NCBI GenBank assembly: GCA_964613615.1
Contig: CAZTIB010000147.1
Span: forward strand, 1-64,000
Origin: J054 sp964613615
GTDB lineage: Bacteria; Pseudomonadota; Gammaproteobacteria; Steroidobacterales; GCA-2729495
Length of the DNA: 64,000 bases
Direction of reading: 5' to 3'
Shown here: positions 8,805-17,547 of the stretch, piece after piece
How positions within the stretch are numbered: the stretch's first letter is position 1
Layout: each line of letters opens with the position of its first letter
Program-made: the position numbers and the translations under genes
Notes under the pieces: generated by a model
Database searches by the model: none
Told to the model about the DNA's origin: nothing
The model's input: the letters and a program-made list of their open reading frames with translations, nothing else

Positions 8805-9305
8805 ATGCCCAAGCTGACGATCAGGCCCCAGAATCGTGGCGCTGACCTGGCGGCCATCGCGGCTATCAACGCCCAGGTCTTCGACGGCGGCACCCCGGCC
8901 TTCCAGGAGCTGCGCCAGGCGCCGGGCAACGACGTGCTGTCCCTGGTCGCCGAGCGCGACGGCGAGGTGCTGGGGCATATCTTTTTCAGCCCCGTCAGCG
9001 TCGATTCGTCACCCCCGCTGGCAGGCATGGGGCTCGGCGAGCTCGCGGTCCGGCGGGACTGCCAGCGCCAGGGTATTGGCGCTGCCCTCACCCGTGCCGG
9101 CCTCAGCGAGCTGGCCGCCCGCGGCTGCCCCTACGTGATTGTGATCGGCGTCCCGGCGTACTACCCACGCCTGGGTTTCGAGCCCGGCGCGCAGCACGGC
9201 CTCCGCTGCCAGTGGCAGGTGCCCCGGGAAAGTTTCATGGTCCGCGTACTGAACCCCGACGCCATGGTCGGGGTCAGTGGCGTTGCGAGCTACCGCGACG
9301 TCTGA
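8805..9305 (+). CDS. GNAT family N-acetyltransferase
   Basis: The start chosen is the ATG at 8805 (MPKLTIRP), because the upstream in-frame extension does not look like GNAT sequence. The 166-residue product has the acetyl-CoA binding motif A (GELAVRRDCQRQGIGAAL) and a YYPRLGFEPG motif B typical of the YhbS-like subgroup. The substrate is unknown. It ends 16 bases inside the convergent murU gene. Confidence 0.88.
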   Translation: MPKLTIRPQNRGADLAAIAAINAQVFDGGTPAFQELRQAPGNDVLSLVAERDGEVLGHIFFSPVSVDSSPPLAGMGLGELAVRRDCQRQGIGAALTRAGLSELAARGCPYVIVIGVPAYYPRLGFEPGAQHGLRCQWQVPRESFMVRVLNPDAMVGVSGVASYRDV

Positions 9306-9964
9306 GCACCCAGCTCCCGCTCGAGCGCAGCCAGGCGCCCGGGGGTGCCGACGTCGGTCCACAGCCCGGCGTAGAGTTCGCCGGTGATCCGGCCCTGGCG
9401 GGCCGCTTCGATCAGTAAAGGCCCCAGGGGAAACCGCCCAGGCGCCAGATTGGCCACGATATCCGGGTGGATCACCGCGAGACCGGAATAGGTAAACCGC
9501 GGCCCTTCGCCATCGTGGACCCTGCCCGCCGTCAGGGCGAAATCGCCGCCGGGGTGATGTCCGGGGTTTGGCACCAGCACCAGGTGCGCCAGCGCGCCGC
9601 CAGGCAGCGCCTGCGGTCGGAACGTGTAGTCACTGAATACGTCAGCGTTGACCAGCCAGAACGGTTCTGCACCCAGCAGCGGCAACGCCTGGCGGATTCC
9701 ACCGCCCGTTTCCAGGGCCTGCGGGCCCTCGTCGCTGAAGGCCACGCGCAACCCCCAGCGGCTGCCGTCGCCGACGTAATCGCGCATCTGGCTGCCGTGC
9801 CAGGCAACATTGATCACCACCTCGTCGATCTGCGCCCGGGCCAGGCGCTCCAGGGGGTAGTCGAGCAGGGCGCGACCCGCAACCTGGAGGAGTGGCTTCG
9901 GGGTGTGATCGGTCAGCGGCCGCATGCGTTCACCGCGGCCGGCGGCAAGTATCATCGCTTTCAT
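9290..9964 (-). CDS. murU: N-acetylmuramate alpha-1-phosphate uridylyltransferase
   Basis: The 224-residue nucleotidyltransferase begins with MILAAGRGERMRPLT and has PKPLL and a VNADVF metal-binding segment. This is the sugar-1-phosphate nucleotidylyltransferase fold. In Pseudomonas, MurU makes UDP-MurNAc from MurNAc-1-phosphate in a peptidoglycan recycling bypass, and amgK-murU lies divergent from lptD. The divergent position beside lptD here supports MurU over other NDP-sugar enzymes. The AmgK kinase gene that normally sits between them is absent. Confidence 0.82.
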   Translation of the reverse strand: MKAMILAAGRGERMRPLTDHTPKPLLQVAGRALLDYPLERLARAQIDEVVINVAWHGSQMRDYVGDGSRWGLRVAFSDEGPQALETGGGIRQALPLLGAEPFWLVNADVFSDYTFRPQALPGGALAHLVLVPNPGHHPGGDFALTAGRVHDGEGPRFTYSGLAVIHPDIVANLAPGRFPLGPLLIEAARQGRITGELYAGLWTDVGTPGRLAALERELGAQTSR

Positions 9965-10067
9965 CGACCAACGGCAGGCGTCACGTAAATCCAGTGGCCA
10001 ACTATATCGTCTGCTGGCCTCGCAACACCGAATGTTTATCGCATGACGTTGATGGGCGCGGCGCCTA

Positions 10068-10073
10068 TATAAT
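10068..10073 (+). promoter_or_regulatory. Probable -10 element for lptD
   Basis: A TATAAT hexamer within TATATAAT lies 36 bases upstream of the lptD start. No good -35 hexamer is seen at 17 bases (GACGTT at 10045-10050), so it may depend on an activator or an alternative sigma factor. The gap to divergent murU is 145 bases. Confidence 0.4.
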
Positions 10074-10109
10074 CGCCAACTACCGCATAGCCACGTCCGG
10101 ACCTGCCCC

Positions 10110-12302
10110 TTGCGCCGATCGCTGCTGACCCTGACGTTTTTTCTCTGCTGCGCGGTTCAGCCTGGCATGGTATTCGCTCAGGACGACCGAGTGCTCGACT
10201 GGGGTGGGTGCCCGGTGGACCCGCCGCCGCTGCCTTTTTCCGGCGACCCGGTCGCCAGCGACGAAATCAGCATTGTCAGCGACCGTGCCGAATATCAACT
10301 GGATGGCAATGCCACCTTCACCGGCGACATCCTGTTACGCAGCGGCAATCGCTTCCTGCGCGCGAAAGATGCCAGCTTCGACCAAGCCACCGGTACCTTC
10401 GAGATCGCCGGCGAAGCCGAATTCCGCAACGATGAATTCCAGCTCATCGGCTCCGGCGCCCGCTTCAGCAGGGACGACGGCACGATCAGTATCAACGACG
10501 CCAGTTTCAATATCTGGAACGTGCCGGCCCGCGGCACGGCCGGCCGGGCACAAGTGCGCACGTCGGGCAGGCTCAAGCTCGAGGACGTGACCTACACAGC
10601 ATGCCCGCCCGGCAGTAACGACTGGCTGCTCAGTGCATCGAGAATTACCGTCGACCAGGCCACCGGCGTCGGCCGGGCCAAAGACGCGCGGATGGATGTC
10701 GCCGGCGTGCCGATCTTCTGGCTGCCTGTCGTCAGCTACCCGGTTAGCAACAAGCGCAAGTCAGGACTCCTGATACCCGAAATCGGCAACAGTGAACGGC
10801 GAGGCGTGGATATCGCCGTGCCCTGGTACTGGAACATCGCGCCCAACTACGATGCGACGATCACCCCGCGCCTGATGACCGACCGGGGCCTGCAGATGGG
10901 CGGGGAGTTCCGCTTCCTGCGCCCGCGCAGCAACGGCGTGCTGACCGGAGAGTACCTGCGCGACGACGACAAGACCGAGAAAGATCGCGTACTGCTGGCC
11001 ATTGACAGCCAGACATTGCTGCCGCTCGGCTGGCGCAGCACCGTCGACGCGATCGATGTCTCCGACTCGAACTACTTCGAAGACTTGTCCAGCGGGCTGG
11101 CCAGCACCAGCCAGGTGAGCCTCGACCGACGCATGGACCTGGAGTTCTTCAACGGCAACTGGACCGCCCTGCTCCGCGTGCAGGACATCCAGATCATCGA
11201 TGACGAAATCACCGGTGCTGAAAAGCCCTACAAGCTACTGCCACGGTTTGCCCTCAGCGGTTACGATCCCGACGGGTTCCTGGGCTTCAGCTACCGCCTG
11301 GACAGCGAGATCGGGTACTTCGACCGTGACGTGGGCGTCACCGGCCTGCGGGGGTACTTCAGCCCGGGCATCTCCCGCCCATTCAATGTCGGCTTCGTGC
11401 AGCTGGAACCAGGCATTGCGCTGGATCATACCCGCTACGAACTCAGTGACACGCAACCGGGTGAGTCCGACAACCCGGAAAGCAGCGCGCCGATTGCGAC
11501 CCTGAACATGAGCACCGTCTTTGAGCGCTTTTTCAACAAGGACCGTTTCATCCAGACCCTGGAACCAAGAGCGCTGTATACCTACATCCCGTCGCGCAAC
11601 CAGGACGATCTGCCTGTGTTCGACACGATCGAGCCAGACCTGAACATCGTTCAGCTGTATCGGACTAACCGCTACGTGGGCTACGACCGCCTGGCCAACG
11701 CAAACCAGGTAGCGCTCGGCGTAACGACCCGGGTCATTCGCGCCGAGACCGGTGTCGAATTTCTCAGCGCCACGGTTGGCCAACTGCGGTACTTCTCGGA
11801 TTCCAACGTGACGCTGCCAGGCACAGAGCCCATCGACGACAACTCGTCGGATTACCTCGCCGAGCTCACTACGCGGTTCGCCAACTACTGGCGCGTGGAC
11901 CTCGGTTACCAGTGGAACAGCGACGACACGGACACCCGCAAGGCTGAGGCGCGCATGGCCTATCGCCGGGATGGCAAGCGTATCGGGGTTCTTTCCTACC
12001 GTTACCGCAAGAGCCTGCTACAGGAGATCGACGCCGTCCTGGCATGGCCTATCGCCGAGCACTGGAACTTTGTCGGCCGCTTCAATTTCTCCCTGCGGGG
12101 CAACGAACCGCTGGAACGATTCGCCGCGCTGGAATACGAAAACTGCTGCTGGGCGGTGCGTGCGGTCTGGCGCAGCAACCTGGCGCGGCGCAACGGCGAA
12201 TCGGATGAGTCGGTGGGCTTTCAGTTCGTGCTGAAGGGCTTCGGCGATCCTGGCACCGTAGCGGAGTCGTTACTGGATCGTGGTATTCTCGGCTACAACT
12301 AA
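10110..12302 (+). CDS. lptD: LPS-assembly protein LptD
   Basis: LptD is the outer-membrane barrel that inserts LPS at the cell surface together with LptE. The 730-residue protein starts at a TTG (no better codon precedes the signal peptide, which ends FAQ-DDR). An OstA/LptA-like periplasmic domain lies at about residues 45-190, and a C-terminal beta-barrel follows. Cysteines are C34, C165, C679 and C680, the same pattern as the two interlocked disulfides of E. coli LptD. The surA start is 14 bases downstream, giving the usual lptD-surA pair. Confidence 0.96.
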   Translation: MRRSLLTLTFFLCCAVQPGMVFAQDDRVLDWGGCPVDPPPLPFSGDPVASDEISIVSDRAEYQLDGNATFTGDILLRSGNRFLRAKDASFDQATGTFEIAGEAEFRNDEFQLIGSGARFSRDDGTISINDASFNIWNVPARGTAGRAQVRTSGRLKLEDVTYTACPPGSNDWLLSASRITVDQATGVGRAKDARMDVAGVPIFWLPVVSYPVSNKRKSGLLIPEIGNSERRGVDIAVPWYWNIAPNYDATITPRLMTDRGLQMGGEFRFLRPRSNGVLTGEYLRDDDKTEKDRVLLAIDSQTLLPLGWRSTVDAIDVSDSNYFEDLSSGLASTSQVSLDRRMDLEFFNGNWTALLRVQDIQIIDDEITGAEKPYKLLPRFALSGYDPDGFLGFSYRLDSEIGYFDRDVGVTGLRGYFSPGISRPFNVGFVQLEPGIALDHTRYELSDTQPGESDNPESSAPIATLNMSTVFERFFNKDRFIQTLEPRALYTYIPSRNQDDLPVFDTIEPDLNIVQLYRTNRYVGYDRLANANQVALGVTTRVIRAETGVEFLSATVGQLRYFSDSNVTLPGTEPIDDNSSDYLAELTTRFANYWRVDLGYQWNSDDTDTRKAEARMAYRRDGKRIGVLSYRYRKSLLQEIDAVLAWPIAEHWNFVGRFNFSLRGNEPLERFAALEYENCCWAVRAVWRSNLARRNGESDESVGFQFVLKGFGDPGTVAESLLDRGILGYN

Positions 12303-12315
12303 CCGGACCCCATTC

Positions 12316-13623
12316 ATGTCTCGTCACGCCTTTGCAATTCCGTTCGCCTTGTTGCTCCTGTCGATCAACACTGCCCTGCACGCCCAGACCCGCGAGCTCA
12401 GCAGCTCGGGGCAATTGCTGGACGGTATCGCCGCGGTGGTGAACGATGGCGTCGTGCTGAAGAGCGAACTGCAGATCGAACTGCAGCGCATCGTCGAGCG
12501 CCTGGAACGGCAAGGGACGCCGGTACCGCCCATGCGCCAGCTGGTTCCCCAGGTCCTGGAACGGCTGGTCGTGCAACGCATCCAGCTGCAGCGCGCCGAC
12601 CGGGTCGGTCTGCAGGTGTCGGACGAAACGCTCAACGTGGCGCTGGCCAACGTGGCCGAGCGCAACGGCGTGAGCCTCGGCGAACTGCCCAGCCTGCTGG
12701 CCAAAGACGGCATCGATTACTCGGTGTTCCGCGAAGATTTGCGCAACCAGATCACCGTCGACCAGCTGATGCAGCGCGATGTGATGTCACGAATCAACGC
12801 CTCGGAACGAGAGATCGAGGAATATATGGAGCGGCAGAAAGGCCGCCAGTTCGTCGACGAAGACTTCAAGCTCAGCCAGATTCTCATTGCAACCTCGCCG
12901 ACTTCCACTGCGGAAGAGGTTGCCGTCGCCCAGACCAAGGCCAGCGATCTGCTGAATCGGTCCCGGGCGGGTGAATCATTTGCCGAACTGGCCGTGGCCT
13001 ACTCCGACGGCCAGAAAGCCCTGGAAGGCGGTGATCTGGGCTGGCGGAAGGGTAACGAGTTGCCGACCCTGTTTGCCAGTGTGGTGCCAGCCATGCAACC
13101 CGGGCAGATCTCCGAACCCATTCGCAGCAACAGCGGCTTTCACCTCGTGCGACTGGACGAGCGCCGTGGCGCGGAACCGATCATGGAGAACCAGGTCAGT
13201 GCAAGGCACATCCTGATCACGACCAACGAAGTGCTGGACGACGATGCCGCCCAGGAGAAACTTAGCGAGATACGCCGGCAAATTTTGAATGGTGACGACT
13301 TCGCTGCCGTGGCGACAGCCATATCAGAAGATCCTTCATCGGCCATCGAGGGCGGGGACATGGGCTGGACGAATCCCGGGTCCTTCGTCCCGGAGTTCGC
13401 CGCGATGTGCGAAACGCAACCCATTGGCGAGCTGAGCGAACCGTTCAAGACGCAGTTCGGCTGGCATATTCTGGAGGTACAGGATCGCCGCGTGCAGGAC
13501 ACTACGGAAGAAGTTCGCCTGCAGCGGGCCGCGATGGCCATCCGCAACAGCAAGCTCGGCGAAGAAACGGAACTCTGGGCCCGACGACTGCGCGATCAGG
13601 CCTACGTCCAGTACCGCATGTAA
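12316..13623 (+). CDS. surA: Periplasmic chaperone and peptidyl-prolyl isomerase SurA
   Basis: SurA escorts unfolded outer-membrane proteins, including LptD, to the BAM complex. The ATG at 12316 gives 435 residues with a signal peptide ending LHAQ. The SurA N-domain (GIAAVVNDGVVLKSEL) is followed by two parvulin domains, near residues 180-280 (SQILIA to GFHLVRLDE) and 290-390 (ARHILITT to GWHILEV). Both keep recognisable parvulin sequence. Its position between lptD and pdxA is canonical. Confidence 0.96.
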   Translation: MSRHAFAIPFALLLLSINTALHAQTRELSSSGQLLDGIAAVVNDGVVLKSELQIELQRIVERLERQGTPVPPMRQLVPQVLERLVVQRIQLQRADRVGLQVSDETLNVALANVAERNGVSLGELPSLLAKDGIDYSVFREDLRNQITVDQLMQRDVMSRINASEREIEEYMERQKGRQFVDEDFKLSQILIATSPTSTAEEVAVAQTKASDLLNRSRAGESFAELAVAYSDGQKALEGGDLGWRKGNELPTLFASVVPAMQPGQISEPIRSNSGFHLVRLDERRGAEPIMENQVSARHILITTNEVLDDDAAQEKLSEIRRQILNGDDFAAVATAISEDPSSAIEGGDMGWTNPGSFVPEFAAMCETQPIGELSEPFKTQFGWHILEVQDRRVQDTTEEVRLQRAAMAIRNSKLGEETELWARRLRDQAYVQYRM

Positions 13624-13662
13624 GCTGGGACAACGCGGGCCACGCGTCCGTGATGGAGACCA

Positions 13663-14658
13663 GTGACCGCAACGATTCCACGCATTGCAGTAACGCCCGG
13701 TGAGCCCGCCGGCATCGGTCCCGACCTGTGCCTCGAGCTGGCCCGGCGGGACTGGCCCGCAGAACTGGTCGCCGTTGCCGACCCCGACCTGCTGGCCGAG
13801 CGGGCCGCGAGCCTGGGTTTCGATATCCGCTTCTCGCCTTACGATGCGAGCGCCGCACCAGAACCTTCGCGGGCAGGCCGGCTGAAGGTCTGTGCCCAGG
13901 GAACGGCGGTGGACTCCCGGCCCGGCAAGCTCAGCCCGAGCAATGCTCGCTATGTTCTCGCCACCCTGGACCGCGCCTGCGACGGCTGTCGGCAGGGTGA
14001 ATTCGCCGCGATGGTTACCGGGCCCGTGCACAAGGGCGTGATCAATGATGCGGGCATCCCGTTTTCCGGCCACACGGAATACCTGGCGCAGCGCTGCCAG
14101 GCCGAGCGCCCGGTCATGCTGCTAGTCGCCGACGATCTGCGGGTTGCGCTGGTCACCACCCATCTGCCCCTGCGTAGCGTGCCGGACGCGATCAGTATTG
14201 ACGGCATTGTTGAGACCGCGCGGATTCTCGATGCCGGCCTGCGCTCGGCTTTTGGCATCGCAGCGCCGCGCATCCTGGTGCTCGGCCTGAACCCCCATGC
14301 CGGCGAATCGGGTCACCTCGGCACAGAAGAGGGCGACACCATTGAACCCGCCATCGACCAGCTGCGGGCCGAAGGCATTGACGTGACGGGGCCGCTCCCG
14401 GCCGATACCGCCTTCACACCGCCGTCCCTGGCACGTGCAGATGCCGTGCTGGCCATGTACCACGACCAGGGTTTGACGGTGCTGAAGCATCGCGGTTTTG
14501 GACAAGCCGTTAATGTGACCCTGGGCCTGCCCATCGTTCGGACCTCCGTCGATCACGGCACCGCCACGGAACTGGCCGGCACCGGGCAGGCAGATGCCGG
14601 CAGCTTCGTCGCGGCGCTGGATCTCGCGATCCGCGTCAGCGCCCAGCATTCGGCGTGA
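13663..14658 (+). CDS. pdxA: 4-hydroxythreonine-4-phosphate dehydrogenase
   Basis: PdxA oxidises 4-phosphohydroxy-L-threonine in pyridoxal phosphate synthesis. The 331-residue product starts at GTG with GGAGA at 13655-13659. It shows the family segments VTPGEPAGIGPDL, GHTEYLAQRC, LNPHAGESGHLG and MYHDQGL, which carry the metal-binding histidines. It ends at 14658 in a 4-base GTGA overlap with rsmA, indicating translational coupling. Gene order and length are standard. Confidence 0.96.
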   Translation: MTATIPRIAVTPGEPAGIGPDLCLELARRDWPAELVAVADPDLLAERAASLGFDIRFSPYDASAAPEPSRAGRLKVCAQGTAVDSRPGKLSPSNARYVLATLDRACDGCRQGEFAAMVTGPVHKGVINDAGIPFSGHTEYLAQRCQAERPVMLLVADDLRVALVTTHLPLRSVPDAISIDGIVETARILDAGLRSAFGIAAPRILVLGLNPHAGESGHLGTEEGDTIEPAIDQLRAEGIDVTGPLPADTAFTPPSLARADAVLAMYHDQGLTVLKHRGFGQAVNVTLGLPIVRTSVDHGTATELAGTGQADAGSFVAALDLAIRVSAQHSA

Positions 14659-15434
14659 GTTACGGCCCGCCCCGCAAACGCTTTGGCCAGCATTTCCTGC
14701 ACGACCCCGGCGTGCTCGACCGGATCATCAGGACCATCGCACCGGCTGCCGGCGACCATCTCGTTGAAATTGGGCCCGGTCGCGGCGCACTGACCCGGCC
14801 GCTGCTTAACCAGGTCGCCCGTCTCGACGTGGTGGAACTGGATCGTGATCTCGCCGCCGGGCTCCGGGCCGAGCTGCCGGATCCGCGGCTGCACGTGCAC
14901 CAGGGCGACGCGCTGCGCTTTGATTTTTCTGCGCTGGGCTCGGACCTGCGGCTGGTAGGCAATCTGCCCTACAACATTTCCACGCCGCTGCTTTTTCACC
15001 TGCTTGGCTACAGTGAGTGCTTTCGGGATCTGCACGTAATGCTGCAGAAAGAGGTGGTCGATCGCATGGCCGCGGCGCCCGGCGGGGGCGACTACGGGCG
15101 GCTGACTGTGGCCCTGGCCGCCCGCTGCAACGTCGAACGGCTGTTTGTCATTCGCCCCGGCGCGTTCACTCCGCCACCGCAGGTAGATTCGGCCTTCGCC
15201 CGCCTGGTGCCGAATCCCGCAAGGCGGAGGCTGATCGAATCCGAGCCGGTGTTCGACCAGGTGGTGAGACAAGCGTTTTCCCAGCGACGCAAGCAGCTGC
15301 GCAACAGCCTGCGGGGCCTGATCGACCCGGCCAGCCTGCAGGAGCTTGGTATCGATCCCGCCAGCCGCCCGGAGACGCTCGATGTCGACGCGTTCACGCG
15401 CATTGCCAATCGTTGCGCGCGCCAAAAGTCCTGA
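14655..15434 (+). CDS. rsmA: 16S rRNA dimethyladenosine transferase RsmA (KsgA)
   Basis: RsmA dimethylates two adjacent adenosines near the 3' end of 16S rRNA as a late step of 30S assembly. The 259-residue protein has GQHFL at residues 11-15, the SAM-binding EIGPGRG at 38-44 and the catalytic N103-L-P-Y106. The C-terminal domain ends with the expected SQRRKQLRNSL helix and DVDAFTRIAN. It starts at a GTG overlapping the pdxA stop. Confidence 0.97.
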   Translation: MSYGPPRKRFGQHFLHDPGVLDRIIRTIAPAAGDHLVEIGPGRGALTRPLLNQVARLDVVELDRDLAAGLRAELPDPRLHVHQGDALRFDFSALGSDLRLVGNLPYNISTPLLFHLLGYSECFRDLHVMLQKEVVDRMAAAPGGGDYGRLTVALAARCNVERLFVIRPGAFTPPPQVDSAFARLVPNPARRRLIESEPVFDQVVRQAFSQRRKQLRNSLRGLIDPASLQELGIDPASRPETLDVDAFTRIANRCARQKS

Positions 15435-15451
15435 GGATCGCAGGTTAGAAT

Positions 15452-15847
15452 ATGCCGCTAATGATGGCCGGACAGCAAAGCGACGAGATTCGTATCGAGG
15501 TGCAAACCGCGTACCTTCCGGATCAGTCTGAACCGGCGGAAGGCCGTTACCTGTTCTCGTACACGATCTCGATTCACAACGACGGCGCCCTGCCCGCCAA
15601 GCTGCTGACCCGCCACTGGTTGATCACCGATGCCAACGGCAAGGTCCAGGAGGTGCGCGGTGACGGCGTGGTTGGCGAGCAGCCGAAGATCGCGCCCGGC
15701 AAGCTGCACCGTTACTCCAGCGGCGCGGTCCTCGAAACGCCCGTCGGCACGATGGAAGGCAGCTACGGAATGGTCAGCGACGACGGCGATCAGTTCGAGG
15801 CCGTTATTCCCTGTTTTCGCCTGGCGGTGCCGGGCATCCTCAACTAG
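15452..15847 (+). CDS. apaG: Co2+/Mg2+ efflux-associated protein ApaG
   Basis: ApaG is a small immunoglobulin-like beta-sandwich (DUF525) protein. The 131-residue product contains FSYTISIHNDG, LLTRHWLITDANG and the characteristic VRGDGVVGEQP, with GTMEGSYGMV near the end. It lies 17 bases after rsmA and 14 bases before apaH, the usual order. The molecular function is uncertain despite a reported link to cobalt/magnesium resistance. Confidence 0.95.
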   Translation: MPLMMAGQQSDEIRIEVQTAYLPDQSEPAEGRYLFSYTISIHNDGALPAKLLTRHWLITDANGKVQEVRGDGVVGEQPKIAPGKLHRYSSGAVLETPVGTMEGSYGMVSDDGDQFEAVIPCFRLAVPGILN

Positions 15848-15861
15848 CGCGTTTCGTAGCG

Positions 15862-16698
15862 ATGGCGGTTTACGCAATTGGCGACGTGCAGGGCTGCTAC
15901 AAGGAGCTCGCGAGGCTGCTCAAGCGACTGAAGCTCGAACCCGGCAAAGACGAAGCCTGGTTCGTCGGCGATCTCGTCAACCGCGGCCCGAAATCTCTGG
16001 AGACTCTGCGGCTGATCCGTGACCTGGGCGATACGGCGGTAATCACCCTGGGAAATCACGACCTGCACCTGCTGGCCCTGGCACTGGCCGGCGACGTGCC
16101 GGTCGCGCGAGGGGATCTCGGTGCGGTACTCGATGCACCGGACGGCGGTGAGCTGATCGAGTGGCTGCGGCGCCGACCGCTGGCGCACTACCGCCCTGAC
16201 CTCAATACGCTGATGGTGCACGCCGGTGTGGCGCCGCAGTGGGACCCGCTGCAAACCATACGCTGCGCCCGCGAGGTCGAGCAGACGCTGCGCGGCGACG
16301 GTGCAGCAAAGTTCCTGGCGGCCATGTACGGCACACGCCCGAACCTCTGGGACCCCGGTTTGCGGGGCCTGGAGCGGCTGCGATTCATCACCAACTGCCT
16401 GACCCGGATTCGCTTCGTGGATGAGGACGGGCGACTGGATTTTGACCAGAAGGGTAAACCTGACGGGGCGCCCGCCGGTCTGACCCCGTGGTTCAATATG
16501 CCGGACAGGGCCACGACATCGGTACGAATCGTCTTCGGCCACTGGTCCACGCTGGGCCTGTTACAGCGGCCCGGCCTGCTGGCCCTGGATACCGGTTGTG
16601 TCTGGGGCGGCACGCTGACAGCCGCCCGGCTCACCGGACCGATACGGATAGTGTTCGAGCAGTCGCAGGGCTACCGGAAGGCTAAAGGGAAGAAGTGA
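15862..16698 (+). CDS. apaH: Symmetrical bis(5'-nucleosyl)-tetraphosphatase
   Basis: ApaH splits Ap4A into two ADP and also removes Np4 caps from RNA. The 278-residue protein is a metallophosphoesterase with D8 in GDVQGCYKEL, D37 in GDLVNRGP and N65-H66-D67, followed by VHAGV and GHWSTLG. It is the last gene of the lptD block. A strong hairpin follows three bases after the stop. Confidence 0.96.
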   Translation: MAVYAIGDVQGCYKELARLLKRLKLEPGKDEAWFVGDLVNRGPKSLETLRLIRDLGDTAVITLGNHDLHLLALALAGDVPVARGDLGAVLDAPDGGELIEWLRRRPLAHYRPDLNTLMVHAGVAPQWDPLQTIRCAREVEQTLRGDGAAKFLAAMYGTRPNLWDPGLRGLERLRFITNCLTRIRFVDEDGRLDFDQKGKPDGAPAGLTPWFNMPDRATTSVRIVFGHWSTLGLLQRPGLLALDTGCVWGGTLTAARLTGPIRIVFEQSQGYRKAKGKK

Positions 16699-16700
16699 AA

Positions 16701-16726
16701 GGAATCGCGGCTGAAGCCGCGATTCC
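16701..16726. terminator. REP-like hairpin acting as bidirectional terminator between apaH and thyA
   Basis: A perfect 11-bp stem (16701-16711 with 16716-16726) encloses a TGAA loop, extended by three more pairs after one mismatch. It sits in the 34 bases between two convergent stops. Its core, GCGGCTGAAGCCGC, is the same as in the inverted repeat at 56491-56551. It is therefore probably a copy of a dispersed palindromic element used as a terminator. Confidence 0.75.
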
Positions 16727-16732
16727 CTTCTC

Positions 16733-17527
16733 CTACACAGCCACTGCCGCCTTGATGTGCGGATGCGACTCGTAGCCGAGAATCTCAAAGTCCTCGAAGC
16801 GGTAGTCGAAGATCGACGGCGGGCTGCGGTGTATCGCCAGGCGTGGCAACGGCAACGGCTCTCTTTGCAACTGCTCACCGGCCTGCTCCAGGTGATTCAG
16901 GTACAGGTGGCAGTCGCCGCCGGTCCAGATGAACTCTCCCACCTGCAGGTCGGCCTGCTGCGCCACCAGGTGCGTCAGCAGGGCGTAGGACGCAATGTTG
17001 AACGGCACCCCCAGAAAAATGTCGGCGCTGCGCTGGTACAGCTGGCAGGACAGCCGGCCGTCGGCCACATAGAACTGGAACAGGCAATGACACGGCATCA
17101 GGGCCATCTGATCCAGTTCACCAACGTTCCAGGCGCTGACCAGGATCCGGCGGGAATTCGGATCGTTGCGCAACATGTCGATGACTTCGCTGATCTGATC
17201 GACTTTGCGACCGTCCGGCGTGGGCCACGACCGCCACTGGGCACCGTAAACGGGGCCGAGGTCGCCGTTGTCGTCGGCCCACTCATCCCAGATGCTGACC
17301 TTGTGCTCGTGCAGGTAGGCCACATTCGTATCGCCCCGCAGGAACCAAAGCAGTTCGTGGATAATGGAACGCAGGTGAATTTTTTTCGTCGTCACCAGGG
17401 GGAAGCCCTGGCGCAGATCGAAACGCATCTGGTGACCAAACACGCTCAACGTGCCCGTGCCGGTGCGATCACCCTTTCGCGCGCCTTCGTCCCGCGCGCG
17501 CCGCATCAAATCAAGGTATTGCTGCAC
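16733..17527 (-). CDS. thyA: Thymidylate synthase
   Basis: ThyA methylates dUMP to dTMP with methylene-tetrahydrofolate. The product is 264 residues, the same length as E. coli ThyA. It contains the nucleophile motif PCHC (cysteine near 146), the dUMP phosphate-binding RRILVSAWN and QRSADIFLGVPFNIASYA, and ends in HPHIKAAVAV. It lies 20 bases downstream of lgt, the common lgt-thyA pair. Confidence 0.97.
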   Translation of the reverse strand: MQQYLDLMRRARDEGARKGDRTGTGTLSVFGHQMRFDLRQGFPLVTTKKIHLRSIIHELLWFLRGDTNVAYLHEHKVSIWDEWADDNGDLGPVYGAQWRSWPTPDGRKVDQISEVIDMLRNDPNSRRILVSAWNVGELDQMALMPCHCLFQFYVADGRLSCQLYQRSADIFLGVPFNIASYALLTHLVAQQADLQVGEFIWTGGDCHLYLNHLEQAGEQLQREPLPLPRLAIHRSPPSIFDYRFEDFEILGYESHPHIKAAVAV

Positions 17528-17547
17528 TGTCTGTCGTGTCCTCCGGT

